Positions 9,101-19,000 of a DNA stretch of 64,000 nt are shown one piece after another. The DNA is from Pararhizobium sp. IMCC3301 (GTDB lineage: Bacteria > Pseudomonadota > Alphaproteobacteria > Rhizobiales > GCA-2746425). The DNA lies in contig NZ_CP132336.1 of the NCBI RefSeq assembly GCF_030758315.1, positions 2,509,001 to 2,573,000 of the forward strand, written 5' to 3'. Made by a program: the position numbers and the translations under genes. Under the pieces are notes generated by a model. The model did not search any database. It was not told where the DNA came from and saw only the letters and a program-made list of their open reading frames with translations. Within the stretch, counting starts at the first letter, position 1, and every line of letters starts with the position of its first letter.

Positions 9101-9924
9101 GTTTCAGCCTCTTCGAGGATTGCATCCGGGGTAGGGCTGCCGCCAGTTGCAGGCTGTTGGGCAAAGCTCGTGTCCCATAAGGATTGGTCATGGGACTGGT
9201 CAAAGGATTCATCGCCTGCGTCGTATTCAGTCACGCTGTCCGGACGTGTAGTCCGGCCGGGGCTGGCATCCAGATCCAGATCGAATATGATTTCCGGAGC
9301 CGCATTGTTACTTTCTAATTCTGTTTCCGCATCTTCAAGCGGCTCGACGGGGGAAACAATGCGCTGTTTCAAGGCAAGGATACGTGCGCGCAGATCTTCA
9401 ATCGTACTGCCACCACCCTGCATTCTGTAAACTTCATCGTCTTCTGCCGCGCCTTCGGCAGCCGGTAGTTGCGGATTGTCTTCCGTGTTCGGTTCTTCTG
9501 GTGTTTTGAGAAAATTCAACTGTGTACTGAGATCGTCGATTGCGCTGATCAGAGCTTCGCTGTCGGCATCTGTGTCGGGTTCTTCCAATTCGTCCTGAAG
9601 TGCTTCTTCTGCGACGAATGCCGCCCGTTCAGCCTCCAGACGGCTGTGCCGCTGTGTCTGCAACAATTTTTTCAGGGTTTTTTCATCCGGCGACAGATGG
9701 TCGCGATTTTCGTCCTGACGTACGGCTACCTGCAACCAGGTTTCCAGTGACATGCCGTTTCGCTTGGCGGCGTCTATAACCTGGCCAAAGACGTCACCGG
9801 ATTGATCATCATTGATGGTGTCAGAGTCACCGGTTTGCGGGCTGGATTTGCGCTTGAGAACGGTCACTTGCGTTGATGCTTTCTTGCCGGATCCTGTGAT
9901 ACCCGCGCAGGCGGCGCGAGTCAC
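6145..9924 (-). CDS. podJ: PodJ-like polar organizer: coiled coil, one TM helix, Sel1 repeats
   Basis: A 1259-residue protein on one open frame. The N-terminal ~860 residues are acidic and rich in Q, E, L and K, with long predicted coiled-coil stretches in place of an enzyme fold. One transmembrane helix follows a basic stretch near residues 870-890 (ILGVCLGLSLIIAAVALTL). The periplasmic C-terminus has about four Sel1-like repeats (near residues 1005-1165), with the typical spacing of AxxxLGxxxxxGxGVxxDxxxAxxW. This layout matches PodJ/PodJL polar localization factors of alphaproteobacteria, which organise the cell pole, with a cytoplasmic coiled coil and periplasmic Sel1 repeats. The symbol is by architecture only, as coiled-coil parts diverge quickly. 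The gene stands alone on its strand. Confidence 0.75.
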   Translation of the reverse strand: MTRAACAGITGSGKKASTQVTVLKRKSSPQTGDSDTINDDQSGDVFGQVIDAAKRNGMSLETWLQVAVRQDENRDHLSPDEKTLKKLLQTQRHSRLEAERAAFVAEEALQDELEEPDTDADSEALISAIDDLSTQLNFLKTPEEPNTEDNPQLPAAEGAAEDDEVYRMQGGGSTIEDLRARILALKQRIVSPVEPLEDAETELESNNAAPEIIFDLDLDASPGRTTRPDSVTEYDAGDESFDQSHDQSLWDTSFAQQPATGGSPTPDAILEEAETAPEDGEKEEALSSEVMESHFKLLGDKINSLLEKSDSEAKTHNDDIREKLEHNLSLLESKISQLPTRDDVAILRPMAKMQVKLQEDQGRLDQNLQKLADEHVRLHNSVTQSDAGRQLPALQSQIDNLEASVKSIKPALSRDVAGLLDLTVQKLEKSIRQQPDAVTNSALQTQIAKLEKTLQNLPSEIAQQQPNPQSLISFLPPRETLESIEHTVGRLEAILMEQQTSLNALKAGDQTHLFKDRFDSLLARLDDTMKRFDSASLEADRRAGESTEQQTFQNQNFVEQLSLQIESLERRIEEIPALGAAKIDETDATHQQMQDDLARIETQMSTVMAQLEKQLARPDPKIPAAPTATEVSKAVSDAVVTPLHEALNRVERGIDARSQQTLDDLSALLKANAEKSKSPEGLDKRLSSVPDTLSLLLNKIYDLESGVDRLQAKRSKQAVAHSVAAKDTQTRSRIRKAEIVPDRTDRTGRTDQSGDTPPQPSKPALETTRETARPSESVEAVEPVQQAAASGTARGSRSAKSEQTAEPGVGMNYIAAARRATHKRAERPAIPAEAASTEDPSVDSIKRRAEHFLAQQKQELQTESDPSRRKKILGVCLGLSLIIAAVALTLQSYRSQSGPEEVLTTGSISGPAKAARASLAAASKVIDDPSDTAARPVRQKIPDRLPGGTDRFSALGENIFGALTKPTNIALPVAKPDSAKTATDTPLLHTFVAPAPASTIGPLPLRYKAAIGDAVAQFEVGSRYADGFGTPADMQKAVQWYRRAADQGLAPALYRLGSLLEHGRGITKDKAAAAELYEQAGDKGNTKAMYNLGVLHAQGALGEPDFAAAAEWFTRAAEAGVRDSQFNLAILHARGMGVATDLEEAYFWFAVAAKDGDPDAIAKRDALGPDLLSDIRAQLDRKVAGWVPELPPENANNVAIPDEGWIAVELPASAEAVLAKHAETASDGETASVGGLPTFFEQSGVLDGKPLTNIDESRI

Positions 9925-10141
9925 GGGAGGTTTATTTACTCAAACGTCAACGCTTATGGTAAACATGTGGTTAATTTTACCTGCAATGAGCCATGAAAAG
10001 TGTCAGCGGCTTGCCCGATTGGCGAGGCTTTTGCCGTGAAATAACCCGGCCCGGCTGGACACGGTTGATGGCTTCCGGTAATCGGCTTTCCTCGCCGCGT
10101 GATCTGCATCCTCGCCGGAGCAAAAAAGTTGGAGCCCGAAT

Positions 10142-10612
10142 TTGGCTGAAAGCGATTCTGTAACCAAAGCGGCTGAAACCGTCTCATCAAGAGCGCAGCG
10201 CGCCAGCCATGATGAGGATACAACCGAAAATTCGTTTTCCATCGGCCAGTTGGCGCGCGAGTTTCGGGTCACGCTTCGGACTTTGCGTTTTTACGAAGAT
10301 CGCGGTCTGGTCAGTCCTCGCCGCGACGGCACAACACGAATTTACAGTCGGCGCGACCGGGCCAGATTGAAGCTTGTTCTGATGGGCAAGAAAGTCGGGT
10401 TCTCGTTAACGGAAATCCGCGAAATGCTGGACCTTTACGATTTAAAGGACGGTCAGATTGTGCAGTTGCGTGTCGCGCTGAAACGCTTTCAGGAACAGGT
10501 CGATGTGTTGAAAGACCAGCGTAACGACATCGAGCAGGCGATCGAGGAACTGGAGCGCACTGTCGATGTAGTGGCTGGAATGCTGCGTGAAAAAGAGACC
10601 GCCAGCGGATGA
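10142..10612 (+). CDS. MerR family transcriptional regulator (probable regulator of the fad operon)
   Basis: A 156-residue one-component regulator. After a charged ~30-residue leader comes a MerR winged helix (SIGQLAREF, then TLRFYEDRGLVSPRR, near residues 33-65), followed by a coiled-coil dimerisation helix and no recognisable effector domain or metal-binding cysteines. No ATG is available in frame upstream; the start is a TTG preceded by GGAG at 10131-10134 with seven-base spacing. The acyl-CoA dehydrogenase, thiolase and hydroxyacyl-CoA dehydrogenase genes follow on the same strand after 125 bases. MerR proteins of this type commonly precede acyl-CoA catabolic operons, so control of that operon is likely but inferred. 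Confidence 0.88.
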   Translation: MAESDSVTKAAETVSSRAQRASHDEDTTENSFSIGQLAREFRVTLRTLRFYEDRGLVSPRRDGTTRIYSRRDRARLKLVLMGKKVGFSLTEIREMLDLYDLKDGQIVQLRVALKRFQEQVDVLKDQRNDIEQAIEELERTVDVVAGMLREKETASG

Positions 10613-10737
10613 AGCGGGGCCCGGCCGGCGACCTGATGATGCAAAAGTGAACATCCGCTGAGCCGAACCATCTTTTAAAGGTGACGTTGACGTAATATAT
10701 GCATGGGTAGACATCTTCTGAAAAGAGAGAGTCACAG

Positions 10738-12531
10738 ATGCCAGCCTATCATGCGCCGATCAAGGACACTCTGTTTCTGCTCAATGATGTGTTTCACATG
10801 GAGCGATACGACAATCTGCCGGGATTTTCCGACGCCTCGCCAGACACGCTTGAAGCCATCCTCGGCGAAGCGGCGCGGTTTTGCGAACAGACCCTGCAGC
10901 CGCTGAACCGCATTGGCGACATCGAAGGTTGCCGGCGTCATGAGGATGGCAGTGTCACCACGCCGCAGGGATTCAAGCAGGCCTATGATATTTTTGTACA
11001 GGGCGGATGGCCCGGCCTGAGCAGCGATCCGGATTATGGCGGTCAGGGACTGCCTGTCACCCTCAGTAGTGTTGTCCAGGAATATATCTATTCCGCCAAT
11101 TTCGCCTGGGGCCTGTATTCGATCCTGTCGCAGGGTGCCTATGCCGCGCTGAAAGCGAATGCCTCTGACGATCTGTGCCGGACCTATCTGCCACCGCTGG
11201 CCGCTGGCACATGGACCGGAACGATGAATCTGACCGAGCCACATTGCGGTACGGATCTCGGCCTTCTGAAAACCAGTGCGCAGCCGCAGGCGGATGGCTC
11301 TTACAGGATCACCGGGCAGAAGATTTTCATATCCTCCGGCGAACATGATTTCAGCGAAAACATTGTCCATCTGGTGCTCGCCCGTATTGAAGGCGCGCCG
11401 CCGGGCACAAAGGGTATATCCCTGTTCGTCGTGCCGAAATTCATTCCCCGCAAGGATGGCAGCCTGGGCGAACGCAATTCAGTAAGCTGCGGCTCACTGG
11501 AGGAAAAGATGGGCATTCACGGCAATGCCACCTGCACCATGAATTATGACGCGGCTACAGGTTGGTTGGTCGGAGAGGAACATCGCGGCCTGCCAGCCAT
11601 GTTCGTGATGATGAATGAAGCACGCTTGTCGGTCGGTATCCAGGGACTGGGCATATCCGAAATCGCCTATCAGAATGCTGTTACCTATGCCAGGGAACGG
11701 CTGCAAGGCCAGGCCATGGGCAAGCCGAAGCAGGCGGACGCGAAGCCTGACCCGCTGATTGTGCATCCCGATGTCAGACGCATGCTGATGAATATGAAGG
11801 CGTTCAACGAGGGTGCGCGCGCCTTGCTGGTGTGGACCGCCCTGAAAGCCGACGAGTTGCACAAATCCGATGACAGCACCATCCGCCAGGCCGCCGATGA
11901 TTATCTGGGCCTGATGACACCGGTGATCAAGGGCGTGTTTACCGATGCCGGATTTGCCAATGCCGTGCAGGCGCAGCAGATTTATGGCGGTCACGGCTAT
12001 ATTGCCGAAATGGGCATCGAGCAATATGTCCGTGATGCCCGCATTGCCATGATTTATGAAGGCACGAACGGCATTCAGGCACTTGATCTGGTGGGCCGGA
12101 AACTGCCGAAGGATGGCGGCCGGGCGATGCAGACCTTCCTCAGGGAAGTGAAGAAATTTCTCGCTGAAATGTCCGGTGTGGAGGATATGAAGCCATATAC
12201 CGGCCCGCTTGAGGCGGCGCTGGACGATCTGCAAGCCGCCACCATGTGGCTGATGCAGAATGCCATCAAGAAACCGGAAAACGCCGGTGCCGGATCGACC
12301 GATTTCATGCATCTGCTCGGCCTGGTGTCTATGGGTTACATGTGGGCGCTGATGGCAAAGGTCTCGCTGGACAAGATTGCCGGTGATAGCCAGGACCCGG
12401 ATTTCCATAATGCCAAACTTGTCACCGGCCGGTATTTCATGGAGCGCTGCATGCCGGAAACGGCCGCGCATCTGGCCCGCATTTCCAGTGGTGCGGACAC
12501 CATGATGGCGCTGCCGGCTGAGGCTTTTTGA
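10738..12531 (+). CDS. Acyl-CoA dehydrogenase with C-terminal extension (large, ~600 aa type)
   Basis: A 597-residue FAD-dependent acyl-CoA dehydrogenase, longer than the ~380-residue classical form because of the extra C-terminal domain typical of the proteobacterial subfamily that includes DmdC-like enzymes. Recognisable segments are the FAD/substrate-binding MNLTEPHCGTDLG, GTKGISLFVVPKF, the late QIYGGHGYIAEMGIEQYVRDARI and MIYEGTNGIQALDL. It would introduce the 2,3 double bond in acyl-CoA, the first step of beta-oxidation. The ATG at 10738 has a GAGAG-type ribosome site. The thiolase gene follows 11 bases after the stop, so they form an operon. Confidence 0.93.
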   Translation: MPAYHAPIKDTLFLLNDVFHMERYDNLPGFSDASPDTLEAILGEAARFCEQTLQPLNRIGDIEGCRRHEDGSVTTPQGFKQAYDIFVQGGWPGLSSDPDYGGQGLPVTLSSVVQEYIYSANFAWGLYSILSQGAYAALKANASDDLCRTYLPPLAAGTWTGTMNLTEPHCGTDLGLLKTSAQPQADGSYRITGQKIFISSGEHDFSENIVHLVLARIEGAPPGTKGISLFVVPKFIPRKDGSLGERNSVSCGSLEEKMGIHGNATCTMNYDAATGWLVGEEHRGLPAMFVMMNEARLSVGIQGLGISEIAYQNAVTYARERLQGQAMGKPKQADAKPDPLIVHPDVRRMLMNMKAFNEGARALLVWTALKADELHKSDDSTIRQAADDYLGLMTPVIKGVFTDAGFANAVQAQQIYGGHGYIAEMGIEQYVRDARIAMIYEGTNGIQALDLVGRKLPKDGGRAMQTFLREVKKFLAEMSGVEDMKPYTGPLEAALDDLQAATMWLMQNAIKKPENAGAGSTDFMHLLGLVSMGYMWALMAKVSLDKIAGDSQDPDFHNAKLVTGRYFMERCMPETAAHLARISSGADTMMALPAEAF

Positions 12532-12542
12532 AGGAAGATGGA

Positions 12543-13751
12543 ATGACTGACGCTTTCATCTATGATGCGGTTCGCACCCCCCGTGGCCGGGGCAAGGCGG
12601 ATGGCGGTCTTCACACGGTGACCGCAGTTGAACTGGCGGCAACCACCTTGCGCGCGCTGCGTCAGCGCAACGCGCTCGATACCGGGCAGATCGATGACGT
12701 CATTCTGGGTTGTGTCGATCCGATCGGCGAAGCCGGTGGCGACATTGCACGGGCGGCGGTTTTTGCCGCCGGCTTCCACCAGTCTGTTCCCGGAATGCAA
12801 ATCAACCGCTTCTGCGCTTCAGGGCTTGATGCGGTGAATATTGCCTTCTCCCAGATTGCCAGCGGCCAGAACGAGTTGGCAATTGCTGGCGGCGTTGAAT
12901 CCATGAGCCGGATCGGCATCGGTGCCTCCGGCGGTGCATGGCCGGTCGATCCCGGTGTGGCAGTGCCATCCTATTTCATGCCGCAGGGTGTCTCGGCCGA
13001 TCTGATTGCGACGAAATACGGCTTTTCCCGCGATGAGGTTGACGCCTATGCCGTGGAAAGCCAGAAGCGCGCCGCCGCTGCCTGGCAGGAAGGCCGTTTC
13101 GCCAATTCGGTTATCCCGGTGAAAGCGCCCCATGGTGCGACACTGATTGACCGCGATGAGCATTTGCGTCCCGACACCGACATGCAAACCCTGGCCGCGC
13201 TGCTGCCCTCATTTGCGCTGATGGGGGAAATGGGCGGATTTGATGCGGTCGCCATTGAAGCCCATCCAGAGATCGAACGCATCAATCATGTTCATCATGC
13301 CGGTAATTCATCAGGCATCGTCGATGGTGCAGCTGCGGTCCTGATCGGCTCGCGGCAGGCCGGTGAGCAGGCGCAATTGCGCCCCAGAGCGCGTATCCGG
13401 GCATTTGCCAATATCGGCTCCGAACCGGCCCTGATGCTGACTGGACCGGTGGATGTCACACAAAAACTTTTTGCCAGAACCGGTCTGACATTTGACGACA
13501 TTGATCTGGTCGAAATCAACGAGGCTTTTGCCTCTGTTGTACTGCGCTATCAGCAGGCCTTTGATCTTGATCCGCAGATCGTCAACGTCAATGGCGGCGC
13601 CATCGCCATGGGGCACCCGCTGGGCGCGACAGGGGCGATGATTCTCGGCACCGTTCTGGACGAGCTGGAACGGCGGGATCTTTCCACCGCACTTGTCACC
13701 TTGTGCATTGGTGCCGGCATGGGCACGGCAACAATCATAGAGCGGGTGTAG
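12543..13751 (+). CDS. fadA: Acetyl-CoA C-acyltransferase (3-ketoacyl-CoA thiolase)
   Basis: A 402-residue thiolase. The nucleophilic cysteine lies in [10 protein letters not shown] (C91), the catalytic histidine in GHPLGATGA, and the second catalytic cysteine in LCIGAGMG (C388). It cleaves 3-ketoacyl-CoA with CoA, the final beta-oxidation step. The frame is open from a TTG at 12528 inside the end of the dehydrogenase gene, but the ATG at 12543 has a GGAAG ribosome site at the right distance and gives the usual N-terminus. The FadJ-type gene follows after three bases, so the pair is tightly linked, as in many fadA-fadJ arrangements. Confidence 0.93.
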   Translation: MTDAFIYDAVRTPRGRGKADGGLHTVTAVELAATTLRALRQRNALDTGQIDDVILGCVDPIGEAGGDIARAAVFAAGFHQSVPGMQINRFCASGLDAVNIAFSQIASGQNELAIAGGVESMSRIGIGASGGAWPVDPGVAVPSYFMPQGVSADLIATKYGFSRDEVDAYAVESQKRAAAAWQEGRFANSVIPVKAPHGATLIDRDEHLRPDTDMQTLAALLPSFALMGEMGGFDAVAIEAHPEIERINHVHHAGNSSGIVDGAAAVLIGSRQAGEQAQLRPRARIRAFANIGSEPALMLTGPVDVTQKLFARTGLTFDDIDLVEINEAFASVVLRYQQAFDLDPQIVNVNGGAIAMGHPLGATGAMILGTVLDELERRDLSTALVTLCIGAGMGTATIIERV

Positions 13752-13754
13752 ACC

Positions 13755-15983
13755 ATGGCAGTTTCTTATACCGCCTTCAGTTTTGAGATCGACAAGGATG
13801 GCTGGGCGCTGTTCCGCTGGGATATGCAGGACCGCTCGATGAATGTCATCACCGTGACGGTGATGGACGAACTGGACGCCATGATTGATCAGGTGTCACA
13901 GGATGACGCAATCAGGGGTGCCGTGATTGTATCAGTAAAACCCGGATCTTTCACCGGCGGGGCGGATATCACCATGATTCATGCCCTGAAACAGGGCATG
14001 GAAAAGAATGCAGGACTGTCCGCGGATGAGGCCGCTGCCAGGCTGCTGGAGAGTTCATCCCGGCTGTCGCGGATTTACCGGCGTCTGGAAACCTGCGGCA
14101 AACCCTTTGTCGTGGCCATCAACGGCACCTGTCTTGGCGGCGGCACCGAATTGGCGCTGGCCGCTCATGGCCGCATCATGGTTGATGATGGCAAAGCCGC
14201 AATGGGGCTTCCTGAAGTCCGCATCGGAATTTTCCCCGGCGCCGGCGGCACTCAGCGGGTGATGCGCATGACCGATCCGCAATCCGGCCTTCAGATGCTG
14301 CTTCAGGGCAAGAATCTGGATGCCGCAAAAGCCAAAGCCATGGGTCTCGTAGATGTGTTGGTGGCAAAAGAGGCGGATCTTGTTCCGGCCGCCAAGAAAA
14401 TGCTCGCCGACGGGTTGTCCGCGCAAAAGCCATGGGACCGGAAAGGATATAAATTAACCGGCGCGGCGCAGATTTATTCTGCGGCGGGATTTCAGCTCTG
14501 GCCCGCCGCCAATGCATTGTATCGCAAGGAAACCCACGATAATTATCCCGGCGCGCGAGCCATCATGAAATCAGTTTATGAGGGACTTCAACTGCCAATG
14601 GACCAGGCGCTTGCGGTGGAAAGCCGCTATTTCGCGGCCGTCCTGCAAACCGCAGAGGCCAGCAACATGTTGCGCACGCTGTTTGTGTCGATGCAAGCGC
14701 TGAACAAGGGCGCGCGGCGGCCGCATGGTGCGGAAAGCCTGAAGCTGAAAACCGTCGGCGTGATCGGGGCCGGTTTCATGGGCGCGGGAATTGCCTTTGT
14801 CAGCGCCAAAGCCGGGCTTGATGTGGTGCTGCTCGACCGCACAGCTGAGGCAGCAGACACGGGTAAATCCCATTCCGATGCGCTGATGCAGAAAGCCGTC
14901 AAACGGGGCTACGCCAGTGAAGCCGACAGGGAGGCTCTGTTGGCGCGCATCATGCCGACCACCGACTATGCCGCTCTTGCCGCCTGCGATCTGGTTATCG
15001 AGGCGGTGTTTGAAGACCGCAAGGTCAAGGCCGGAGTAATTGCCGCTATCGGCGCTGCACTGCCGGACCATGTCACCCTGGCGTCCAACACCTCCACGCT
15101 GCCGATCACATCTCTGGCCAGCCACCACAGCGATGCGGAAAACTTCATCGGCATCCATTTCTTTTCCCCGGTTGATAAAATGATGCTGGTGGAAATCATC
15201 ATGGGCCAGAAAACCGGCGATCAGGCGCTGGCCAACGCTATGGATTTTGTCCGTGCCATCGGCAAAACCCCGATTGTCGTCAATGATGCGCGCGGCTTTT
15301 ATGCCAACCGTTCGGTCATGGCCTATCTGCTGGAGGCTCATCTGCTGCTGACCGAGGGCATCCCCGCTGCGATGATTGAAAATCTCGCGCTTCAGGCCGG
15401 CATGCCGGTTGGCCCGCTGGCCCTCAATGATGAAATCGCCGTCGATCTTGCGTGGAAAATCGTTCAGGCCACCAAAGCGGATCTTGGCGAGGATGCGATT
15501 CATCCCGCCCAGGAAAAACTCCTCCAGGCGATGGTCGTGGAGCAGCAGCGTCTTGGCCGCAAGAACGGCAAGGGATTTTACGATTATGATGGACGCAACA
15601 AGCGGCTCTGGCAGGGCCTCGCCCAACTTGTTCCACAAATCAGCAATCCCGATCAGATCGATCAGATTGACCGTCAGGACATCCGCAACCGGATACTGGT
15701 GATCCAGGCTCTGGAAGCCGCCCGCTGTTTCGAAGAGGGCGTCGTGACCGATGTTCGTGAAGCCGATGTCGGCTCGATTCTGGGCTTTGGCTTTGCACCC
15801 TTCACCGGTGGAACCCTGTCTTACATCGACACTATGGGCACTGCCGTCTTTGTCGATCTGTGTGATCAGCTGGCCAAAAAACACGGACCAAGATTTGCAC
15901 CCAACACTCTGCTACGTGATCTGGCAGCCGGCAATGAAACCTTTTACGGGCGGTTTGCCGAACAGCCAGGCATGAAAGCCTGA
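13755..15983 (+). CDS. fadJ: Bifunctional enoyl-CoA hydratase / 3-hydroxyacyl-CoA dehydrogenase (FadJ/FadB-like)
   Basis: A 742-residue fusion enzyme. The N-terminal crotonase domain has the oxyanion segment SFTGGADI and the [19 protein letters not shown] motif with its glutamate. The NAD-binding domain begins with [13 protein letters not shown] near residue 335, and the C-terminal dehydrogenase part carries [12 protein letters not shown] and ARGFYANR. It would hydrate 2-enoyl-CoA and oxidise the resulting 3-hydroxyacyl-CoA with NAD. With the two preceding genes it completes a beta-oxidation spiral, missing only an acyl-CoA ligase in the window. The length fits the alpha-subunit family. Confidence 0.93.
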   Translation: MAVSYTAFSFEIDKDGWALFRWDMQDRSMNVITVTVMDELDAMIDQVSQDDAIRGAVIVSVKPGSFTGGADITMIHALKQGMEKNAGLSADEAAARLLESSSRLSRIYRRLETCGKPFVVAINGTCLGGGTELALAAHGRIMVDDGKAAMGLPEVRIGIFPGAGGTQRVMRMTDPQSGLQMLLQGKNLDAAKAKAMGLVDVLVAKEADLVPAAKKMLADGLSAQKPWDRKGYKLTGAAQIYSAAGFQLWPAANALYRKETHDNYPGARAIMKSVYEGLQLPMDQALAVESRYFAAVLQTAEASNMLRTLFVSMQALNKGARRPHGAESLKLKTVGVIGAGFMGAGIAFVSAKAGLDVVLLDRTAEAADTGKSHSDALMQKAVKRGYASEADREALLARIMPTTDYAALAACDLVIEAVFEDRKVKAGVIAAIGAALPDHVTLASNTSTLPITSLASHHSDAENFIGIHFFSPVDKMMLVEIIMGQKTGDQALANAMDFVRAIGKTPIVVNDARGFYANRSVMAYLLEAHLLLTEGIPAAMIENLALQAGMPVGPLALNDEIAVDLAWKIVQATKADLGEDAIHPAQEKLLQAMVVEQQRLGRKNGKGFYDYDGRNKRLWQGLAQLVPQISNPDQIDQIDRQDIRNRILVIQALEAARCFEEGVVTDVREADVGSILGFGFAPFTGGTLSYIDTMGTAVFVDLCDQLAKKHGPRFAPNTLLRDLAAGNETFYGRFAEQPGMKA

Positions 15984-16054
15984 AATGATCTGGACGAACC
16001 GGCTGCAATCGGCATAGTTCATTCATCATCAGACACACGGACCCGGATAAGTCA

Positions 16055-16780
16055 TTGAAACGGCTCAGAGCGAAAGGCGCAATTGCTGTCATCCTGTTGT
16101 GCGGCCTCGCGCCGGCACCGCTTGGGGCGCAGCAATCCCTGATGCCCGGTGTCAGCCGCGACGTGACGCCGCAAGGGGTAACGCCGGGGCCAAAAATTAC
16201 TGCGCCGCTGAAACGCATCCCTGGCGTGGCGCCGCCGCCGCCGGATATCCGGGAGCGTAATCTCTATCGCATCAAAGTAGTGGATACGGCCACATTCGAG
16301 GGCCGCTATCTTGGACGTATCTGGCGGGTCGAGCTTCCCGGCGTCGTCGGCATTTCGCGCGATGTCACCTGCACTGCACAAAGCGCCAACTGGCCTTGCG
16401 GTGCATTTGTCGTCAGAGCCCTGCAACGCCACATCCGCCTCAGTGCGCTGAATTGTGCCTTTGCCTGGCAGCCACAGGATCAGCCCCTGCAGATTTCCTG
16501 CGCGCTGCGCGGAGCGGATCTGAGGGATATTGTTGTCTCGAAAGGCTGGGCCTATGCCGCAGACGAAGCGCCGGAGCGGGTGCAAAACCTCGCAGATGAA
16601 GCCTATGCACAATCCGCTGGTATGTATCAGCCGCCGCCGCGCGGCTGGAAAGATTATCAGGCCCTGACCCGGCAGGGCAGCAGCGCAGACCTGCCGCCAC
16701 CGCCGGATCTGCCGGTGGCGGATATTCTCGGCCCGATCAAGTCGCCCGGAAATCCCGGCCGGATCGAAAGCCAGGAATAA
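16055..16780 (+). CDS. Secreted SNase-like (thermonuclease-fold) protein, probably not catalytic
   Basis: A 241-residue protein with a signal peptide (MKRLRAKGAIAVILLCGLAP, cleavage probably after GAQ) and a proline-rich segment. The central region resembles an OB-fold staphylococcal-nuclease domain: near the C-terminal half there is ISCALRGADLRDIVVSKGWAYA, close to the SNase pattern of a cysteine, a glycine-aspartate-leucine and a GWA motif. The usual catalytic segment (RLxGIDAPE) is not present in the N-terminal half, where ELPGVVGISRD stands instead, so nuclease activity is doubtful. There is no ATG in frame; TTG at 16055 is the only plausible start. It ends directly against the stop of the convergent LysRS gene. 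Confidence 0.65.
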   Translation: MKRLRAKGAIAVILLCGLAPAPLGAQQSLMPGVSRDVTPQGVTPGPKITAPLKRIPGVAPPPPDIRERNLYRIKVVDTATFEGRYLGRIWRVELPGVVGISRDVTCTAQSANWPCGAFVVRALQRHIRLSALNCAFAWQPQDQPLQISCALRGADLRDIVVSKGWAYAADEAPERVQNLADEAYAQSAGMYQPPPRGWKDYQALTRQGSSADLPPPPDLPVADILGPIKSPGNPGRIESQE

Positions 16781-18409
16781 TCACTCGGCCTTGATCAGTG
16801 AACCGGACAGCGCTTCGTCAATCAGCCGGGCTGTTTCATCAAGCCCGTACAGCGCGGCGAAGGAGCCGAAACGCGGTCCCTGATCCTGACCCAGCAGCAC
16901 CTGATAGAGCGTCTGAAACCAGCTGCGCAGCGGTTCAAAACCATGCTCCTTGCCTACTGCATAGACCTCGCTCTGGATGATCTCACCATCCGCATCACGC
17001 GGCAGTGCATCAAACCGCTTTTTCAGATCGGTCAGTGCCGCGCGCTCCTGCTCGCTCGCAGCGCGGAAGGTTTTGCCCGGCCTGACGAAATCCTCAAAAT
17101 AGCGGATCGCATAATCCACCATCTGATCGAGTTTCGGGTGGGTCTGCGCAGTGCTGCCCGGCGCGTAGCGCGAGATGAATCCCCACAATACGGTTTTGTC
17201 GGAGGCATTGGATGCGCTGACCAGATTCAGCAGCATCGCAAATGACACCGGCATTTGCGTATCGGGCGCGCGTCCATTGTGTATGTGCCAGATCGGATTG
17301 GACAATTGCTTGTCTGCATCAAGCTTTTCAAACGCCGCCAGATGGGCGAAATATTCATCGACCGTCTTGGGAATAATGTCGAAGTGCAGACGTTTCGCGG
17401 TTTTCGGTTTGATGAACATGAATTGCGACAGGCTTTCCGGCGGAGCGTAGGCCAGCCAGTCTTCAATCGTCAGGCCGTTGCCTTTTGATTTGGAGATTTT
17501 CTGCCCCTGTTCATCCAGGAACAGTTCATAGTTGAAACCTTCTGGCGGCCGCTTGCCCAGCGCGCGACAGATTTTGCCGGACAGCTGCACCGAATCAATC
17601 AGGTCCTTGCCGGCCATTTCATAGCTGACATCAAGGGCCGCCCAGCGCATCGCCCAATCAGCCTTCCACTGGCATTTGACCGCACCGCCGGTAACCAGCG
17701 TTTCAACCAGCTCTTTGGTGTCCGGATCGCGGTAGGAAATCGTTCCCGCTTCCGTATCGCGGGCTTCCATCGGCACCTGCAGCACGACGCCGCTGCGCGG
17801 CGAGATCGGCAGAAAAGGGGAATAGGTGGCGCGCCGGTCCGGCCCCAGGGTCGGCAGAATGATGTTCATGATGTCATCATAGACTGCCAGCATTTTCAGC
17901 AGTGTTTCATCAAATACGCCGCGTTTGTAGTAATCGCTCGAACTGGCGAATTCATAATTAAAACCGAACCCGTCGAGAAACGACCGCAGCCTTGCATTAT
18001 TGGCCGCGCCGAACGAGCCGTGTTCACTGCCGAACGGGTCGGGCACCTGGCTCAGGGGCTGGCCGAGATAGCCTGCCAGCATGTCCTTGTTGGGCACATT
18101 GTCGGGAATCTTGCGCAAACCGTCCATATCGTCGGAGAAGCATAGCAGCCGGGTCTTTATCCTGTCCTCGGTGAGAAGCCGGAACGCGTTTTGCACCATG
18201 CTGGTGCGCGCGACTTCGCCGAACGTTCCGATATGCGGCAGGCCGGATGGACCGTAGCCGGTTTCAAACAGAATCGGCTTGTCAGGCGTTTTGCCGTCCA
18301 GACGTTTGACGATTTTTCGCGCTTCCTCAAAGGGCCAGGCTTTGCAAGTCTGCGCCGCCGCAACAAGCGTTTCGTCCATTGGCATCGGCTCAAGCGTCGG
18401 CGAAGTCAT
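16781..18409 (-). CDS. lysK: Lysine--tRNA ligase, class I
   Basis: A 542-residue class I lysyl-tRNA synthetase, the archaeal-type enzyme also used by many alphaproteobacteria in place of class II LysRS. The HIGH-type motif is [12 protein letters not shown] and the KMSKS-type motif is KISKSKGNG. It charges tRNA-Lys in the cytoplasm. The frame continues upstream to 18517, but the ATG at 18409 has an AGAAGAG ribosome site and gives the normal N-terminus ([20 protein letters not shown]). It stands alone between convergent and divergent neighbours. Confidence 0.96.
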   Translation of the reverse strand: MTSPTLEPMPMDETLVAAAQTCKAWPFEEARKIVKRLDGKTPDKPILFETGYGPSGLPHIGTFGEVARTSMVQNAFRLLTEDRIKTRLLCFSDDMDGLRKIPDNVPNKDMLAGYLGQPLSQVPDPFGSEHGSFGAANNARLRSFLDGFGFNYEFASSSDYYKRGVFDETLLKMLAVYDDIMNIILPTLGPDRRATYSPFLPISPRSGVVLQVPMEARDTEAGTISYRDPDTKELVETLVTGGAVKCQWKADWAMRWAALDVSYEMAGKDLIDSVQLSGKICRALGKRPPEGFNYELFLDEQGQKISKSKGNGLTIEDWLAYAPPESLSQFMFIKPKTAKRLHFDIIPKTVDEYFAHLAAFEKLDADKQLSNPIWHIHNGRAPDTQMPVSFAMLLNLVSASNASDKTVLWGFISRYAPGSTAQTHPKLDQMVDYAIRYFEDFVRPGKTFRAASEQERAALTDLKKRFDALPRDADGEIIQSEVYAVGKEHGFEPLRSWFQTLYQVLLGQDQGPRFGSFAALYGLDETARLIDEALSGSLIKAE

Positions 18410-18581
18410 GGGAAATCTCTTCTGGTGTCTGGTATCATGGCGCAAAACTGAATATGTCATTTGTTGTGTGCCATTTGCGCGCCCATATGTATCCTGATCT
18501 GCTAAGCGGTCAATCAACAGAATTAAGAATTATGGCTTCCGCAGGGCCTTCCCGTGGCGCCGCAACAGGAAAGAAGCTTTT

Positions 18582-18998
18582 ATGTCAGAGCAAATCGCAA
18601 TCCAGGAAGCCCTGATTTACGCCATGGTCACTGTGTCGGCGGCCGACAGCAATATGACGGATAAGGAACTGAAGACCATTCATGATCTGGTCCAGGGGTT
18701 GCCGATTTTTCATAAATACGACCCTGAAGCCTTGTTGCTGACGGCCTCGTCCTGTGCAGAAAAGCTCCAGGGTGAGCACAGTCTACAGGATGTACTGACC
18801 ATTATAGCCGACAGTCTGCCGCAGCGGCTTTACGACACCGCCTATGCTTTGGCCGTTGAAGTTGCCGCCGCCGACGGGCAGCTGGAGCGTGAGGAGCTGC
18901 GCCTGCTGCAGATGCTGCGCAACCGCCTTGGCCTTGACCGCCTCACTGTGGCAGCAATCGAGCGCAGTGCCATTGCGCGGTTCAGAACCGCAAAATAA
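18582..18998 (+). CDS. TerB family protein (tellurite-resistance-type fold)
   Basis: A 138-residue all-helical protein with the two characteristic acidic turn motifs of TerB: MVTVSAADSNMTDKE near residue 15 and LAVEVAAADGQLEREE near residue 90. TerB-fold proteins bind metal in some members and are linked to membrane-associated stress complexes, but single TerB genes without the rest of the ter operon, as here, have no established function. It is cytoplasmic by sequence. It ends two bases from the convergent DeoR-type regulator gene. Confidence 0.88.
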   Translation: MSEQIAIQEALIYAMVTVSAADSNMTDKELKTIHDLVQGLPIFHKYDPEALLLTASSCAEKLQGEHSLQDVLTIIADSLPQRLYDTAYALAVEVAAADGQLEREELRLLQMLRNRLGLDRLTVAAIERSAIARFRTAK

Positions 18999-19000
18999 GG

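Noticed and set aside
8525-9430. 301-codon plus-strand frame opposite the PodJ-like gene
   Set aside because: Serine-, cysteine- and arginine-rich composition typical of an antisense shadow; the opposite strand has a continuous 1259-codon frame.
14571-15884. 437-codon minus-strand frame opposite the FadJ-type gene
   Set aside because: Antisense to a conserved enzyme with all motifs; no domain and no ribosome site of its own.
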